A stretch of 64,000 nt of DNA from Flavitalea plasmicola (GTDB lineage Bacteria; Bacteroidota; Bacteroidia; Chitinophagales; Chitinophagaceae), in the NCBI RefSeq assembly GCF_030546645.1, contig NZ_JAUOTO010000006.1, positions 682,001 through 746,000 on the forward strand, given 5' to 3'. The position numbers were made by a program, and so were the translations under genes. The notes beneath the pieces are model-generated. The model was not told where the DNA came from. It was given only the letters and a program-made list of their open reading frames with translations, and searched no databases. Every line of letters starts with the position of its first letter. The first letter of the stretch is position 1. Shown one piece after another: positions 34,622 to 43,192 of the stretch.

Positions 34622-35814
34622 TGCAGGTCCTCGTTTACTTTGTGATAAATGGCTGTCTGGTTGCCGAAGATCTTGGCAAAGCCTTTCACGTCGTCACCCG
34701 ACCAGCCTTTGTTCATCTCCCCGTAGCTGCCGAACTTGCTGCTCATGAGGTCATGAACGCTCTCGACACCGGTGACAGTAAAGCGATAGGGTTGCAGGAC
34801 GACAAAAGCCTTGCCCGTGACTGTGGCCTGGGTGTCTTCCAGGAATTTTTCAATATTGCGCATGGTAGGGTCCAGCATCTGTCCTTCATGCAGCCAGTTG
34901 CCATACCAGGTGCTCAGCTGGTCCTTCCAATACAGCTGCCATTTGGTGAGGGTATGCTTTTCCAGTAAATGATGTGCTTTGATAATGATAAGGGGGGCAG
35001 CAGCTTCAAAGCCCACACGGCCTTTGATCCCGATGATGGTGTCGCCGACATGGATATCCCTGCCTACGCCATAAGGTTGTGCGATGGCTTGCAGGTATTG
35101 AATGGCGGCTACAGGATGGCTGAACTTTTTTCCATCCACGGATACCAGCTGGCCTTTTACAAATTCCAGCTCCAGCTGCCGGGTGCCCGTCTCCGTCACT
35201 TGCGTAGGCCAGGCTTCCTCTGGCAGATAGTCTCTGGAGGTCAGCGTTTCCTTTCCTCCGACGGAAGTGCCCCAAAGCCCTTTATTGATACTGTATTTTG
35301 CTTTTTCGGCATTCATTTCAACACCATGCTCCTTCAGGAAATCGATCTCCGCCTCCCGGCTAAGCCGCAGGTCGCGGATGGGGGTAATGATCTCTACACC
35401 GGGGAGCATGCTCTGGAATACCATGTCAAATCGCACCTGGTCATTGCCGGCGCCTGTGCTGCCATGGGCCACATAGGCAGCGCCTGTCTTTTTCACATGC
35501 TCTGCCACGGCAATTGCCTGTACCATCCGCTCAGCGCTAACGCTCAGGGGATAGGTGGCATTCTTCAGGATATTTCCGAAAATGAGGTATTTGATACAGC
35601 TGTCGTAATACTCTTTTGTCACATCCACGCATTCGAAGGAGGCAACCCCCAGGCTCCTGGCCCTGGTGGCTATCTGCTCGATCTCTTTATCGCTGAACCC
35701 ACCGGTGTTGACGGTGAGCGCATGTATTTCCAGGCCTTTGATCTTCTGCAGGTAAATTGCGCAATAGGTAGTGTCCAGTCCGCCGCTGTAAGCTAATACA
35801 ACTTTATTGTTCAT
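34618..35814 (-). CDS. argG: Argininosuccinate synthase
   Basis: 398 residues. ATP-pyrophosphatase P-loop LAYSGGLDTTYCAIYL near the start (the more common form is SGGLDTS), AHGSTGAGNDQVRFD for citrulline/aspartate binding, and KYSINKGLWGTSVGG. It joins citrulline with aspartate using ATP. In this operon it precedes argC, so the citrulline-consuming step is made before the ornithine branch genes, as in other Bacteroidetes arginine clusters. Confidence 0.95.
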   Translation of the reverse strand: MNNKVVLAYSGGLDTTYCAIYLQKIKGLEIHALTVNTGGFSDKEIEQIATRARSLGVASFECVDVTKEYYDSCIKYLIFGNILKNATYPLSVSAERMVQAIAVAEHVKKTGAAYVAHGSTGAGNDQVRFDMVFQSMLPGVEIITPIRDLRLSREAEIDFLKEHGVEMNAEKAKYSINKGLWGTSVGGKETLTSRDYLPEEAWPTQVTETGTRQLELEFVKGQLVSVDGKKFSHPVAAIQYLQAIAQPYGVGRDIHVGDTIIGIKGRVGFEAAAPLIIIKAHHLLEKHTLTKWQLYWKDQLSTWYGNWLHEGQMLDPTMRNIEKFLEDTQATVTGKAFVVLQPYRFTVTGVESVHDLMSSKFGSYGEMNKGWSGDDVKGFAKIFGNQTAIYHKVNEDLQ

Positions 35815-35844
35815 AGTCTTTATCGGGTGAATTTCGGGTGAATG

Positions 35845-36585
35845 TTAAAAGTTGAAGAAAGTATGGAACAGGCTGCGGTGCCGCTTCGCATTCTCCGGGC
35901 TGCCGCCAGCCTTATTGCCACTATTGGCAGGCTCATGGTGCTTCAGGAAAGGAGCCAGCAGCTTCCACTGTTTGATACGCATAAAACGTTCGTACAGTTT
36001 CGAATGCTTGGTGAAATCCTGCTGGGTTTCCTCAGGCTCGTAGTGATCTTTGGGATCATAGAGCATGGCGGTGCACATACAGTTCTTGCGCTCCTTGCTC
36101 ATGAGGATCTCATAGTTGACGCAGCTTTTACAACCCGCCCAAAAATTTTCGTCCTGGGTTAGCTCTGAGTAGGTGACGGGTTCGTAACCCAGCTCGGAAT
36201 TGATCTTCATGACGGCCAGCCCCGTGGTGAGCCCGAAGATCTTGGCTTCGGGATAGGTCTTGCGGCTAAGCGCGAATATTTTCTTTTTGATCAGTTTTGC
36301 CAGTCCGCTCTTGCGGAATTGAGGAGATACGATCAGGCCGGAATTGGCCACATATTCCCCATGGCTCCAGGTCTCGATATAACAAAAGCCGGCCCAGACG
36401 CCGTCCTCGGTAAAGGCGATCACCGCCTTTCCTTCCCGCATTTTATCCTGGATATAATCAGGGCTTCTTTTGGCAATGCCGGTACCCCTCGCTTTTGCGG
36501 ATGACTCCATCTCGTCGCAGATGATCTTTGCAAAATCCTGGTGCGTGTGGTCGGCTATTAATATTTTAAAGTTCTGTTGTTCCAT
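35845..36585 (-). CDS. GNAT acyltransferase heading the arginine operon (candidate N-acylglutamate synthase)
   Basis: 246 residues from ATG 36585 (MEQQNFKILIADHTHQDF); an ATG 13 codons upstream is less likely. GNAT fold with VANSGLIVSPQFRKSGLAKLI (acyl-CoA pyrophosphate loop). A C-terminal extension after residue 170 holds four Cys (CKSC, CMC) and basic residues. It is 30 bp upstream of argG and is the first gene of the operon, while no classical argA or argJ is present. I infer that it makes N-acetyl- or N-succinyl-glutamate; acyl donor unproven. Confidence 0.82.
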   Translation of the reverse strand: MEQQNFKILIADHTHQDFAKIICDEMESSAKARGTGIAKRSPDYIQDKMREGKAVIAFTEDGVWAGFCYIETWSHGEYVANSGLIVSPQFRKSGLAKLIKKKIFALSRKTYPEAKIFGLTTGLAVMKINSELGYEPVTYSELTQDENFWAGCKSCVNYEILMSKERKNCMCTAMLYDPKDHYEPEETQQDFTKHSKLYERFMRIKQWKLLAPFLKHHEPANSGNKAGGSPENAKRHRSLFHTFFNF

Positions 36586-37073
36586 TTTAGAAGTGTGCTC
36601 TTGGGATGAAAAATGATGCTCCATTGCTGAAACGGGATTAATTGTAGGATCAACCGCCGCAGGATGGGGGATAGTGCCGCTATATCAGGGGTCGCTATGA
36701 GAGAGTAAGTATCAACGTCGCACCCAAAAGGGAACAGGGCGAACGGAAAAAACTGAGCACAGGGCTGCAGCAAAAAACCCACGCTTATTGAAGGCGTGCA
36801 ATATCACCGGGAGATGTGATATGGGTGAGTTTTTTTTCATTTCAAGACAGATGAAATTGTGTAAAATGTTTTTACAGGTGCAAAGATGGGACATTTTTTA
36901 GTTTATCGCCATTATTTTAACGTCAATTTTTAGATAAATCTTGCTAAACCAACCCTTTTTTATATGTTTATATTATTTAATGTATTATTTACTACTGGTT
37001 TAGCCTGTTAAAGTCCTCTTAAAGCCCTGCCTTCGGGCTTCCTTTAGTAGGGAAATTTGCATTTCTTGGAGCA
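36586..37073. other. Divergent control region of the arginine operon and the FtsX-type permease
   Basis: 488 bp without a convincing gene. The minus-strand arginine leader contains CATCTTTG (plus 36881-36888), 7 of 8 matches to the -7 box, and the folded element at 36772-36840. On the right, an AT-rich stretch (36890-37010) is followed by a hairpin AAGCCC/GGGCTT (37022-37040) 34 nt before the permease start. A 42-codon minus-strand frame from ATG 36840 to 36712 could be a leader peptide ending in two Arg codons, but this is uncertain. Confidence 0.55.
36772..36840 (-). promoter_or_regulatory. Folded leader with terminator-like hairpin upstream of the arginine operon (possible attenuator)
   Basis: On the minus strand: hairpin 1 ATATCAC/GTGATAT (plus 36822-36801), then hairpin 2 CACGC..TT/AA..GCGTG (plus 36798-36780) followed by a run of six U (36777-36772). 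An A-tract and ACCC just upstream (36837-36822) can also pair with the GGG and U-run, enclosing both hairpins. This could end transcription before the first structural gene or switch between forms. It lies about 200 nt upstream of the operon start. Confidence 0.5.
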
Positions 37074-39431
37074 ATGTTCACGGCAAACTATCTTAGAATG
37101 GCCCGGCGCCATTTTCAGCGTCACAAAAGTTTTTCCCTTATCAATATTTTGGGACTTTCCACGGGCATCGCCGCCTGCCTGCTGATCTATGGTTATGTCC
37201 ACCACCAGCAGAGCTTTGACAATTATCATCCCAAGGCGGACCGTATTGTTCGGGTGACGACTGTATTTCACTCGCCTGACACGGAGCTGGCTTTCGCTAC
37301 CTCCAATACGCCTCTCGCCGGCGCCCTTATCCGGGATTGCCCCCAGGTGGAGAACGCCGTAAGGATCCAGAATGCGGAAATGACGGTTAAACAGGGTACG
37401 GTCATATTTCAGGAAGATAATTTTGCTTTTTCGGAGCAGGCGATCTTCTCCATCTTTTATTTCTCTTTCCTGGAAGGGGCGCCGGCGACAGCGCTCACAG
37501 AACCCAATTCCATCGTGCTTACAAAAAGCACTGCCCGGAAATATTTTGGCGACGGCGAAGCCATGGGCAGGATCCTGATCTGCGACAAACATTCCTATAA
37601 GGTCACAGCTGTGATAGCGGACAGGCCGGCAAACTCGGATATGACCATCGATGCCCTGGTTTGGAAGGATTTCCAGTCCGTCACCAGTTGGATGGACAAC
37701 GACTTCGAGGTATACACTTTTGTGCTTTTCCGCGGACGTCCCGATCTCACCGCCCTGAGAAAACAATTGGCCGTTATATCCGCCACCTATATACAGCCGG
37801 AGCTGGAAAAAATGGAAGCTGCAAAATACCAGGTGCGGTTTACTCCGGAACTTCTGGCCGACGTGCATTTCAGCAAGAGAAAGATCGCCGACACACCGAA
37901 AGGCAACCGGCTTTTCAATACCATCTTTTCAGTGCTGGCGATCTTTATCCTGATCATAGCGATATTGAATTATATCAATCTCTCCACCGCCAGGGCGGAA
38001 CAACGGGCAAAGGAAGTGGCAGTAAGAAAAGTGGCGGGTGCAAAGCCCGTTCAGCTGATGGGACAATTCCTGGGAGAATCTGTTTTCCTTATGGCCATCG
38101 CCTGGCTATTGGCCATCATGATGGCGGAGACCGCTATTCCATTCTTCAATAAAATGCTGTCCACCCGCATCTCCCTTGGGGACGGCGGCTCGGTATTTTT
38201 TTTGTTCCTCTTATTCTTCCTGACAACGCTGCTGGCGGGCGCCTGGCCTGCCTTTGTATTGTCGCGTTTCCAGCCTGTAAAGGTGCTGAAGGGCATGGCG
38301 GTACAGAGCAAGGGAATCGGCCTCCGGAAAGTGCTGACGGTAACCCAGTTCATCATCGCCCTGGCCATGCTGATGGGAACGGCGGTCATCTACAGGCAGA
38401 TGCATTTTGTACTGCACAAAGACCTGGGTGCGGACAGATCGCAGGTCATCTGTCTTTCGGTGCCGCGGGATTCCATAGCCAGCCGGCGTATTATGGGTTT
38501 TAGTCAGGCCGTGCAGCAGATCTCCGGTGTCAGGGGAGTGTCGGTCGGCAGTGGTATCCCTGTCGAAGGCGTAATGATGAGCAGCACGACGGTGCGGTCT
38601 GCAGGCATGAAAAGAGAAATATTATGCAATTACTTTTTCATCGATGCGCAGTTCGTGCCTTTGCTGCATATCAGGTTGGCGGAAGGCCGCAACCTGTCGG
38701 ACAGTATCCGCATGGACCCAAAGGAAGGGTTCATCGTAAACGAAGCCTTTGTACGGGCGATGGGCTGGCAGCATGGAGAAGGACAGTCCATCGAGGGCTA
38801 TGGCCGGAAAGGGAAGGTCGTAGGTGTGGTAAAGGACTTCTTCTTCAAGTCCCTGCACAATGCCATCGAGCCGGCGGTAATGATCTATCACGACAGCGCC
38901 CGTAATGCATCTGCAGTGCTGGCAAAGGCATCTCCGTCCGCCCTGCCCCGTCTCAAAGAGACCTGGGCCCGCTATTTCCCTTCCAACGCCTTCGATTACT
39001 ACTTCCTGGACGAATCTTTCGACGCGCAATACAAGGAAGATCGGATCACAATGACCTTATTCAATGGATTCACCTTGCTGGCGATCTTCATTTCCTGCCT
39101 GGGCCTCTACGGTCTGGTATCGCTGATCACGGTCCGGCGTACCCGTGAGATCGGTATCCGTAAAGTATTGGGTGCGTCCGGACGGGGTTTGATCCTGTTG
39201 CTGACACGGGAATTTTTCCTGCTCATCGGTTGGGCAGCCCTGGTGGCCCTGCCACTGGCGTGGTGGGGCCTGCACAGGTGGCTGTCGTCCTATGCCTATC
39301 ATACTGCATTTACCGTTGACCTGTTCGTTGCGCCCCTTTTGCTGCTGGCGCTTATTACCTTGTCTGTCACTGGATTACGCGTTGTTCGGGCCGTACTTGC
39401 CAATCCGGTGGAAAGTTTGCGGACAGAGTAA
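37074..39431 (+). CDS. MacB/FtsX-type ABC transporter permease
   Basis: 785 residues. Typical Bacteroidetes double-FtsX permease: N-terminal cytoplasmic patch and TM1 (LINILGLSTGIAACLLIYGY), a MacB_PCD periplasmic domain, three membrane helices at about 285-410, a second periplasmic domain and three C-terminal helices (GLYGLVSLITVRRTREIGIRK region onward). Such permeases use a separate LolD/MacB ATPase for lipoprotein, peptide or antibiotic export. No ATPase gene is adjacent. The unknown membrane protein gene follows after 16 bp. Confidence 0.9.
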   Translation: MFTANYLRMARRHFQRHKSFSLINILGLSTGIAACLLIYGYVHHQQSFDNYHPKADRIVRVTTVFHSPDTELAFATSNTPLAGALIRDCPQVENAVRIQNAEMTVKQGTVIFQEDNFAFSEQAIFSIFYFSFLEGAPATALTEPNSIVLTKSTARKYFGDGEAMGRILICDKHSYKVTAVIADRPANSDMTIDALVWKDFQSVTSWMDNDFEVYTFVLFRGRPDLTALRKQLAVISATYIQPELEKMEAAKYQVRFTPELLADVHFSKRKIADTPKGNRLFNTIFSVLAIFILIIAILNYINLSTARAEQRAKEVAVRKVAGAKPVQLMGQFLGESVFLMAIAWLLAIMMAETAIPFFNKMLSTRISLGDGGSVFFLFLLFFLTTLLAGAWPAFVLSRFQPVKVLKGMAVQSKGIGLRKVLTVTQFIIALAMLMGTAVIYRQMHFVLHKDLGADRSQVICLSVPRDSIASRRIMGFSQAVQQISGVRGVSVGSGIPVEGVMMSSTTVRSAGMKREILCNYFFIDAQFVPLLHIRLAEGRNLSDSIRMDPKEGFIVNEAFVRAMGWQHGEGQSIEGYGRKGKVVGVVKDFFFKSLHNAIEPAVMIYHDSARNASAVLAKASPSALPRLKETWARYFPSNAFDYYFLDESFDAQYKEDRITMTLFNGFTLLAIFISCLGLYGLVSLITVRRTREIGIRKVLGASGRGLILLLTREFFLLIGWAALVALPLAWWGLHRWLSSYAYHTAFTVDLFVAPLLLLALITLSVTGLRVVRAVLANPVESLRTE

Positions 39432-39447
39432 GTACCTTTAGGGGACC

Positions 39448-40419
39448 ATGACTGTCTCTCCCCGCCCCAACTGGACCCTTGCCCTCGGCATGCCGCTGCT
39501 GGTAGTGGCCGCCTGCACCATGATCGTCTTCAGCCCCCTATTCCTGCAGCACGAAGAACAACTCTCCATCGCCGTAACGTTGGACCTGACCCTGACAGCG
39601 CCCTTACTTTACTTCTTTGCCATCCGGAAAAGCAGTATATCAAAGCTGACAGTGATCCGTGTATTCCTGCTGGGATTATTGATCGCAGGTCTCCTGAATC
39701 ATCGAAGCCCCCTGCCCCATGACATCAAAACCTGGATATCTCCCGTAATTGAATGCCTGCTCCTCCTTACACTGGCCCTCAGGTTACACAAAGCCCGCAA
39801 GAACGTACATGAGCTTGATTTCCTGTCAGGAACCCGTTCCGTAGTAGCCAGCCTCACAGGCAGCACGCGTGTGGGCGATATCTTGGGGTCGGAATTTGCC
39901 GTATTTTATTATGCTTTTGCACCGGCCGGAAAACGCCGGGATGGCTCTTTTTCCTATTCCCGTTCCTCCGGCGCCATTCCGGTACTGGGCGTATTCCTGC
40001 TGTGCATGCTGGCTGAAGGGATCGCACTACATTTTCTCATCGCACACTGGTCTCCCACGACTGCCTGGATCTTCACAGGGCTGAGTGCCTATACCATGCT
40101 CCAGCTATTTGCCCACATGCGGGCGATGTATGCCAGGCCCATTCAAATAGTGGGCAACCTGGTGTACCTGCGCAATGGCCTGGCGGCTGACGCCTGCATC
40201 CGGATGGCCGATATCGAAGAGATCAACCTCACCAGCCGGACATCACCCAAAGAAAAAGCCCTTAAGCTGGCCTTGTTGGGAGCGCTGGAAAATCACACCG
40301 TGCGTATAAAGCTCAGGCAGCCCGTGACGGTCGTACGTATGTTCGGGATCCGGCGGGAAGCATCAGTGATCTTGTTTGCCGTAGACAATCCAAAGGAATT
40401 GCTGGAGAGAATATCATAG
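39448..40419 (+). CDS. Unknown polytopic membrane protein with a C-terminal PH-like domain
   Basis: 323 residues, not recognised as a named family. About seven hydrophobic helices lie in residues 10-225 (for example LLVVAACTMIVFSPLFL and VLGVFLLCMLAEGIALHFL). The last 90 residues are soluble and strand-rich (IVGNLVYLRNGLAADACIRM onward), resembling bacterial PH-like domains. It follows the FtsX-type permease by 16 bp and may share its transcript. Its 3' end overlaps the convergent GGGP synthase by 6 bp. Confidence 0.7.
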   Translation: MTVSPRPNWTLALGMPLLVVAACTMIVFSPLFLQHEEQLSIAVTLDLTLTAPLLYFFAIRKSSISKLTVIRVFLLGLLIAGLLNHRSPLPHDIKTWISPVIECLLLLTLALRLHKARKNVHELDFLSGTRSVVASLTGSTRVGDILGSEFAVFYYAFAPAGKRRDGSFSYSRSSGAIPVLGVFLLCMLAEGIALHFLIAHWSPTTAWIFTGLSAYTMLQLFAHMRAMYARPIQIVGNLVYLRNGLAADACIRMADIEEINLTSRTSPKEKALKLALLGALENHTVRIKLRQPVTVVRMFGIRREASVILFAVDNPKELLERIS

Positions 40420-41178
40420 CAGTGGCTCTTCGACGGGTACAGAATGTACGGCGGCGGCCATCTCCTTAATAAGCCCGGCGTCCTTCTCTATCGCATTGCC
40501 CACCACGATGACATTAGCCCCGGCCTTGCAGTTGCGGTATGCTTTCTCCGGATCGCGGATACCTCCGCCAATCACCAGCGGCACATCGATATGCGCGGCG
40601 ACAGCAGCGATCATCTCTTCTCGGATGGGGTGACGTGCGCCGCTGCCCGCATCCATATAGATGAGCTTCATACCTAGCATTTCGCCGGCCATGGCTGTAC
40701 AAAGGGCGATTTCATTCTTGTCGGCCGGGATCGGTGTGGCGTTGCTGATATACGAGACAGTGGTTGGCGCCCCGCCATCGATGACCATATAGCCAGTGGA
40801 AATGATCTCAAGCCCACTGCTGCGCACTTGTGGGGCAGAAATGACATGCTGTCCGATCAGCAGCTCGGGATTCCTTCCGGAGATCAATGATAAATAAAGG
40901 AGACCATCGGCATAACGGGACACCTGGGATGGCGTACCGGGAAAAAGAATCACAGGAATGGAACAATTCCGGCGGATATGCTGGACCACCTCGTCCAGGT
41001 GATTGGAGATGACAAGACTACCGCCGACCAGGAGGTAGTCTACCCCTGCATCGACAGCCAGCCCGGTGAGCTCATCGATCTTCCCCGCATTCACATTGTC
41101 CGGATCAATAAGGACCGCGAAAGACCGCTGCCCCTTATTTTTCTTAGCCAACAAGGACTCGTAAATAAATTGCTTCAT
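40414..41178 (-). CDS. Geranylgeranylglyceryl/heptaprenylglyceryl phosphate synthase
   Basis: 254 residues, TIM barrel of the GGGPS/PcrB family: FAVLIDPDNVN, DYLLVGGSL, PVILFPGTPSQVS, YMDAGSGARHPI and LVIGGGIRDPEKAYRNCKAGANVIVVGNAIE. It joins a polyprenyl diphosphate to sn-glycerol-1-phosphate by an ether bond, the first committed step of archaeal lipids; group II members occur in Bacteroidetes, where the product is unclear. CAAAAATG at plus 41203-41210 gives a 7-of-8 -7 box for this strand. Confidence 0.92.
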   Translation of the reverse strand: MKQFIYESLLAKKNKGQRSFAVLIDPDNVNAGKIDELTGLAVDAGVDYLLVGGSLVISNHLDEVVQHIRRNCSIPVILFPGTPSQVSRYADGLLYLSLISGRNPELLIGQHVISAPQVRSSGLEIISTGYMVIDGGAPTTVSYISNATPIPADKNEIALCTAMAGEMLGMKLIYMDAGSGARHPIREEMIAAVAAHIDVPLVIGGGIRDPEKAYRNCKAGANVIVVGNAIEKDAGLIKEMAAAVHSVPVEEPLL

Positions 41179-41263
41179 TCGCTATTGCCGTTGGTAGTAA
41201 TGCAAAAATGCGAAAAGTTTTCCGCTTTAAGGGAGTAAATTCCATGGAAATGTGCATTTTTAC

Positions 41264-41280
41264 GTCTTGATCTTCAAGAC
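41264..41280. promoter_or_regulatory. 17-bp inverted repeat between divergent genes
   Basis: GTCTTGA (41264-41270) / TCAAGAC (41274-41280) with a 3-nt centre, in the 217-bp divergent region between GGGP synthase and the small GNAT gene. It may be a regulator site; no other evidence. Confidence 0.35.
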
Positions 41281-41395
41281 AAATACGTATTATTCGCATT
41301 TGTTCACGTAAGACGTTCATCCGGGGACGTGTCTATCCGTAAATTTCCTGGTTGAAAACAAATGTAATAGATTTTTGTTATCTGTAAACTTATTT

Positions 41396-41707
41396 ATGGC
41401 ACCAGTTACTATTATCAACAATGAGCAGCAACAGCAATTCCAGGTACGGCTGGAAGACGAGCTCGCTTACCTGGAATATCGTTTCTATAAAGGAGACATC
41501 GCGCTCATGCACACTGAAGTACCGGACAAGCTGGAAGGTAGAGGTATCGCCTCGGCCCTGGCGGAATACGCGTTCAAATATGCCCGTGAGCATCGGCTGC
41601 CTGTCATGGTCTACTGTCCCTTTGTCGCCAGCTGGCTGAAAAAGCATCCGGAGAACAGGGATGTGCTGGACCCTAAATACAGGGACGACCATCCTAATTT
41701 GCGATGA
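41396..41707 (+). CDS. Small GNAT-like acetyltransferase (YjdJ type)
   Basis: 103 residues from ATG 41396 (MAPVTIINNEQQQQFQVRLE); the frame starts seven codons earlier without support. It matches the short N-acetyltransferase-like family: LEYRFYKGDIALMHTEVPDK, the CoA loop LEGRGIASALAEYAFKYARE and the terminal YCPFVASWLKKHPE. These minimal GNAT proteins lack a well-defined acceptor site and their substrate is unknown. It converges closely on the DUF2490 gene. Confidence 0.9.
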   Translation: MAPVTIINNEQQQQFQVRLEDELAYLEYRFYKGDIALMHTEVPDKLEGRGIASALAEYAFKYAREHRLPVMVYCPFVASWLKKHPENRDVLDPKYRDDHPNLR

Positions 41708-41720
41708 GCCTTCACTATAA

Positions 41721-42533
41721 CTATAATCTTACATAAGTGGCCACTTGTAGTACATGGTTGGCCGTGGAATTATTGCCTGCCCCGCTGACATATTGATTGA
41801 GATAGCCCAGCTCCACATCAAATTGCTTGCTGCAACGATAGCCGATGGCCAGGTATGCCCTGTTTTGGTCGAAGACCTTTCCGTTGACAGGAGATGGATC
41901 GCCCACATTGAGAAAGATCTCGTTCTGGATGGCGGCAAAAAATCCTGCCGTAAAAGCGCGTGAAGTGGCAGTACCATTCTGCAGGGGCGCCGTGGCTGAC
42001 GCATCCGCAGGTGGTGCGGCCACAGGATGTGCACCTCCAAAAGGAATGACGGCCCGGGTGAAATAACGCAACCTGCCGGCATATACGTTTTTGTCATGCA
42101 CAAGCGAATTTCCTTCCGCATGATGTTTGGGAATATAGCGCTGTTCCAGGCGGAAGCGATGTGCGATGGATGTCGTGCGGGCATAGCGGCTCAGACGCGT
42201 CGAATGGGTCACCATCAGCTGCTCCCACGTACGATGTTCCGGAAGATAGCCGACAACGCCATTGGACATCCGCTGCCCGGGAATATAGGCATAACCGGCA
42301 GTCCCCGTGATGGCCGGCGTGATATAGAAGTTGACCCCCGGACGCAGCAGCAATTGGTTCATCTGCTGCCATTGATGCGTGGTCCTGAACTGACCGTCGA
42401 AATAAAGGCCGAATTTGGGCGATAGTTTATAATTCTGGAAAGTGGCAAGCCAGCCCGAGAACTGTGATTGCGCAGAGACAGTACGGACGCCGATGATAGC
42501 CAGCAGGAGGATCAGAAGGAAAGTTTGCTTCAT
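41721..42533 (-). CDS. DUF2490 outer-membrane barrel protein
   Basis: 270 residues with a signal peptide ending VSAQS. Amphipathic strands, and the family motifs WLATFQNYKLSPKFGLYFDG and RPGVNFYITPAITGTAGYAY, followed by HRTWEQL and FRLEQRY. DUF2490 proteins are small outer-membrane barrels of unknown role in Bacteroidetes. The end has the usual C-terminal aromatic/hydrophobic strand (LQVATYVRL). Confidence 0.85.
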   Translation of the reverse strand: MKQTFLLILLLAIIGVRTVSAQSQFSGWLATFQNYKLSPKFGLYFDGQFRTTHQWQQMNQLLLRPGVNFYITPAITGTAGYAYIPGQRMSNGVVGYLPEHRTWEQLMVTHSTRLSRYARTTSIAHRFRLEQRYIPKHHAEGNSLVHDKNVYAGRLRYFTRAVIPFGGAHPVAAPPADASATAPLQNGTATSRAFTAGFFAAIQNEIFLNVGDPSPVNGKVFDQNRAYLAIGYRCSKQFDVELGYLNQYVSGAGNNSTANHVLQVATYVRL

Positions 42534-42576
42534 ACCCCAAAATGAAGCAATTATATTCTAAAAAAATGGTAAAATT

Positions 42577-43137
42577 TTATCGCCGGACCATACTGTCCAG
42601 TACAATACCTCCCGGTATGGCCATATCCGGGATCCGGTCCCCAACCTTTCCTTCCGGTGCATCGCTGGTAAAAGCATACCATAGCATGGACGCACGCAGG
42701 TACATTACCCGGGTGACCCGTCCCGTGGTCATATCCTGGTGGAATTGATGATAATGCCCGTCCGTACACATCAGGGCCTTCCACGTCGTCGGAGGATCCG
42801 TCTTCAGGAAGGCTTTGTGCGCATTCATATAGTCCGTCTGGATGGCGCTGGCAGGAAATTGCGCCACAAGGTCGGAGTCATTGACCAGGGAAGTAAAGTC
42901 GGGGGCGGAATATTCGATGTCCGAGGTGCCGTCAGGCAATCTTTCTCCCCATGACACCCGGATAGGGCATCCTTGCTTCACCGCCTGTAACAACGCTTCC
43001 TTATCGCCATACAGGGTATGTCCACTGGTGTCATTTTGAAAGAGAGGCCGCCATCCCGCCGGAGCAGCCGTCCGGGAGGTGGAAAAGCTGATAAAGGCCA
43101 GTAAGGCCAGCACGAAAAGCATAAGCTTCAATTGCAT
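42577..43137 (-). CDS. Unknown secreted protein
   Basis: 186 residues with a signal peptide (LKLMLFVLALLAFISFSTS). Not recognised. Mature part: GWRPLFQNDTSGHTLYGD, a lone Cys57 (KQGCPIRVSWGERLP), Cys124 in MCTDGHYHQFHQD (with three His, possibly a metal site), and VGDRIPDMAIP near the end. The two Cys may form a disulfide. A minus-strand TAAATTTT in the upstream gap matches the -7 box at 7 of 8 positions. It lies divergent from nrdJ. Confidence 0.7.
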   Translation of the reverse strand: MQLKLMLFVLALLAFISFSTSRTAAPAGWRPLFQNDTSGHTLYGDKEALLQAVKQGCPIRVSWGERLPDGTSDIEYSAPDFTSLVNDSDLVAQFPASAIQTDYMNAHKAFLKTDPPTTWKALMCTDGHYHQFHQDMTTGRVTRVMYLRASMLWYAFTSDAPEGKVGDRIPDMAIPGGIVLDSMVRR

Positions 43138-43192
43138 ATAACACGTTGAGGCAGTAAAATTTACACCAATGGCGGGAATGGGGAAATAAATT

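Noticed and set aside
28279..36585. Arginine operon as recently acquired
   Set aside because: Composition and gene order look typical for Bacteroidetes and nothing marks its ends as mobile.
36712..36840. 42-codon minus-strand frame in the arginine leader as a normal protein gene
   Set aside because: Hydrophobic but without family similarity, and it spans the hairpins; kept only as a possible leader peptide.
41375..41396. Longer starts for the small GNAT, and similarly for transketolase, dxs, argH, argE', the LytS-like genes, YcxB-like, desaturase, pump, gldB and lipocalin-like genes
   Set aside because: The added N-terminal residues are not family-like and run into neighbouring genes or promoter elements; internal ATGs fit better.
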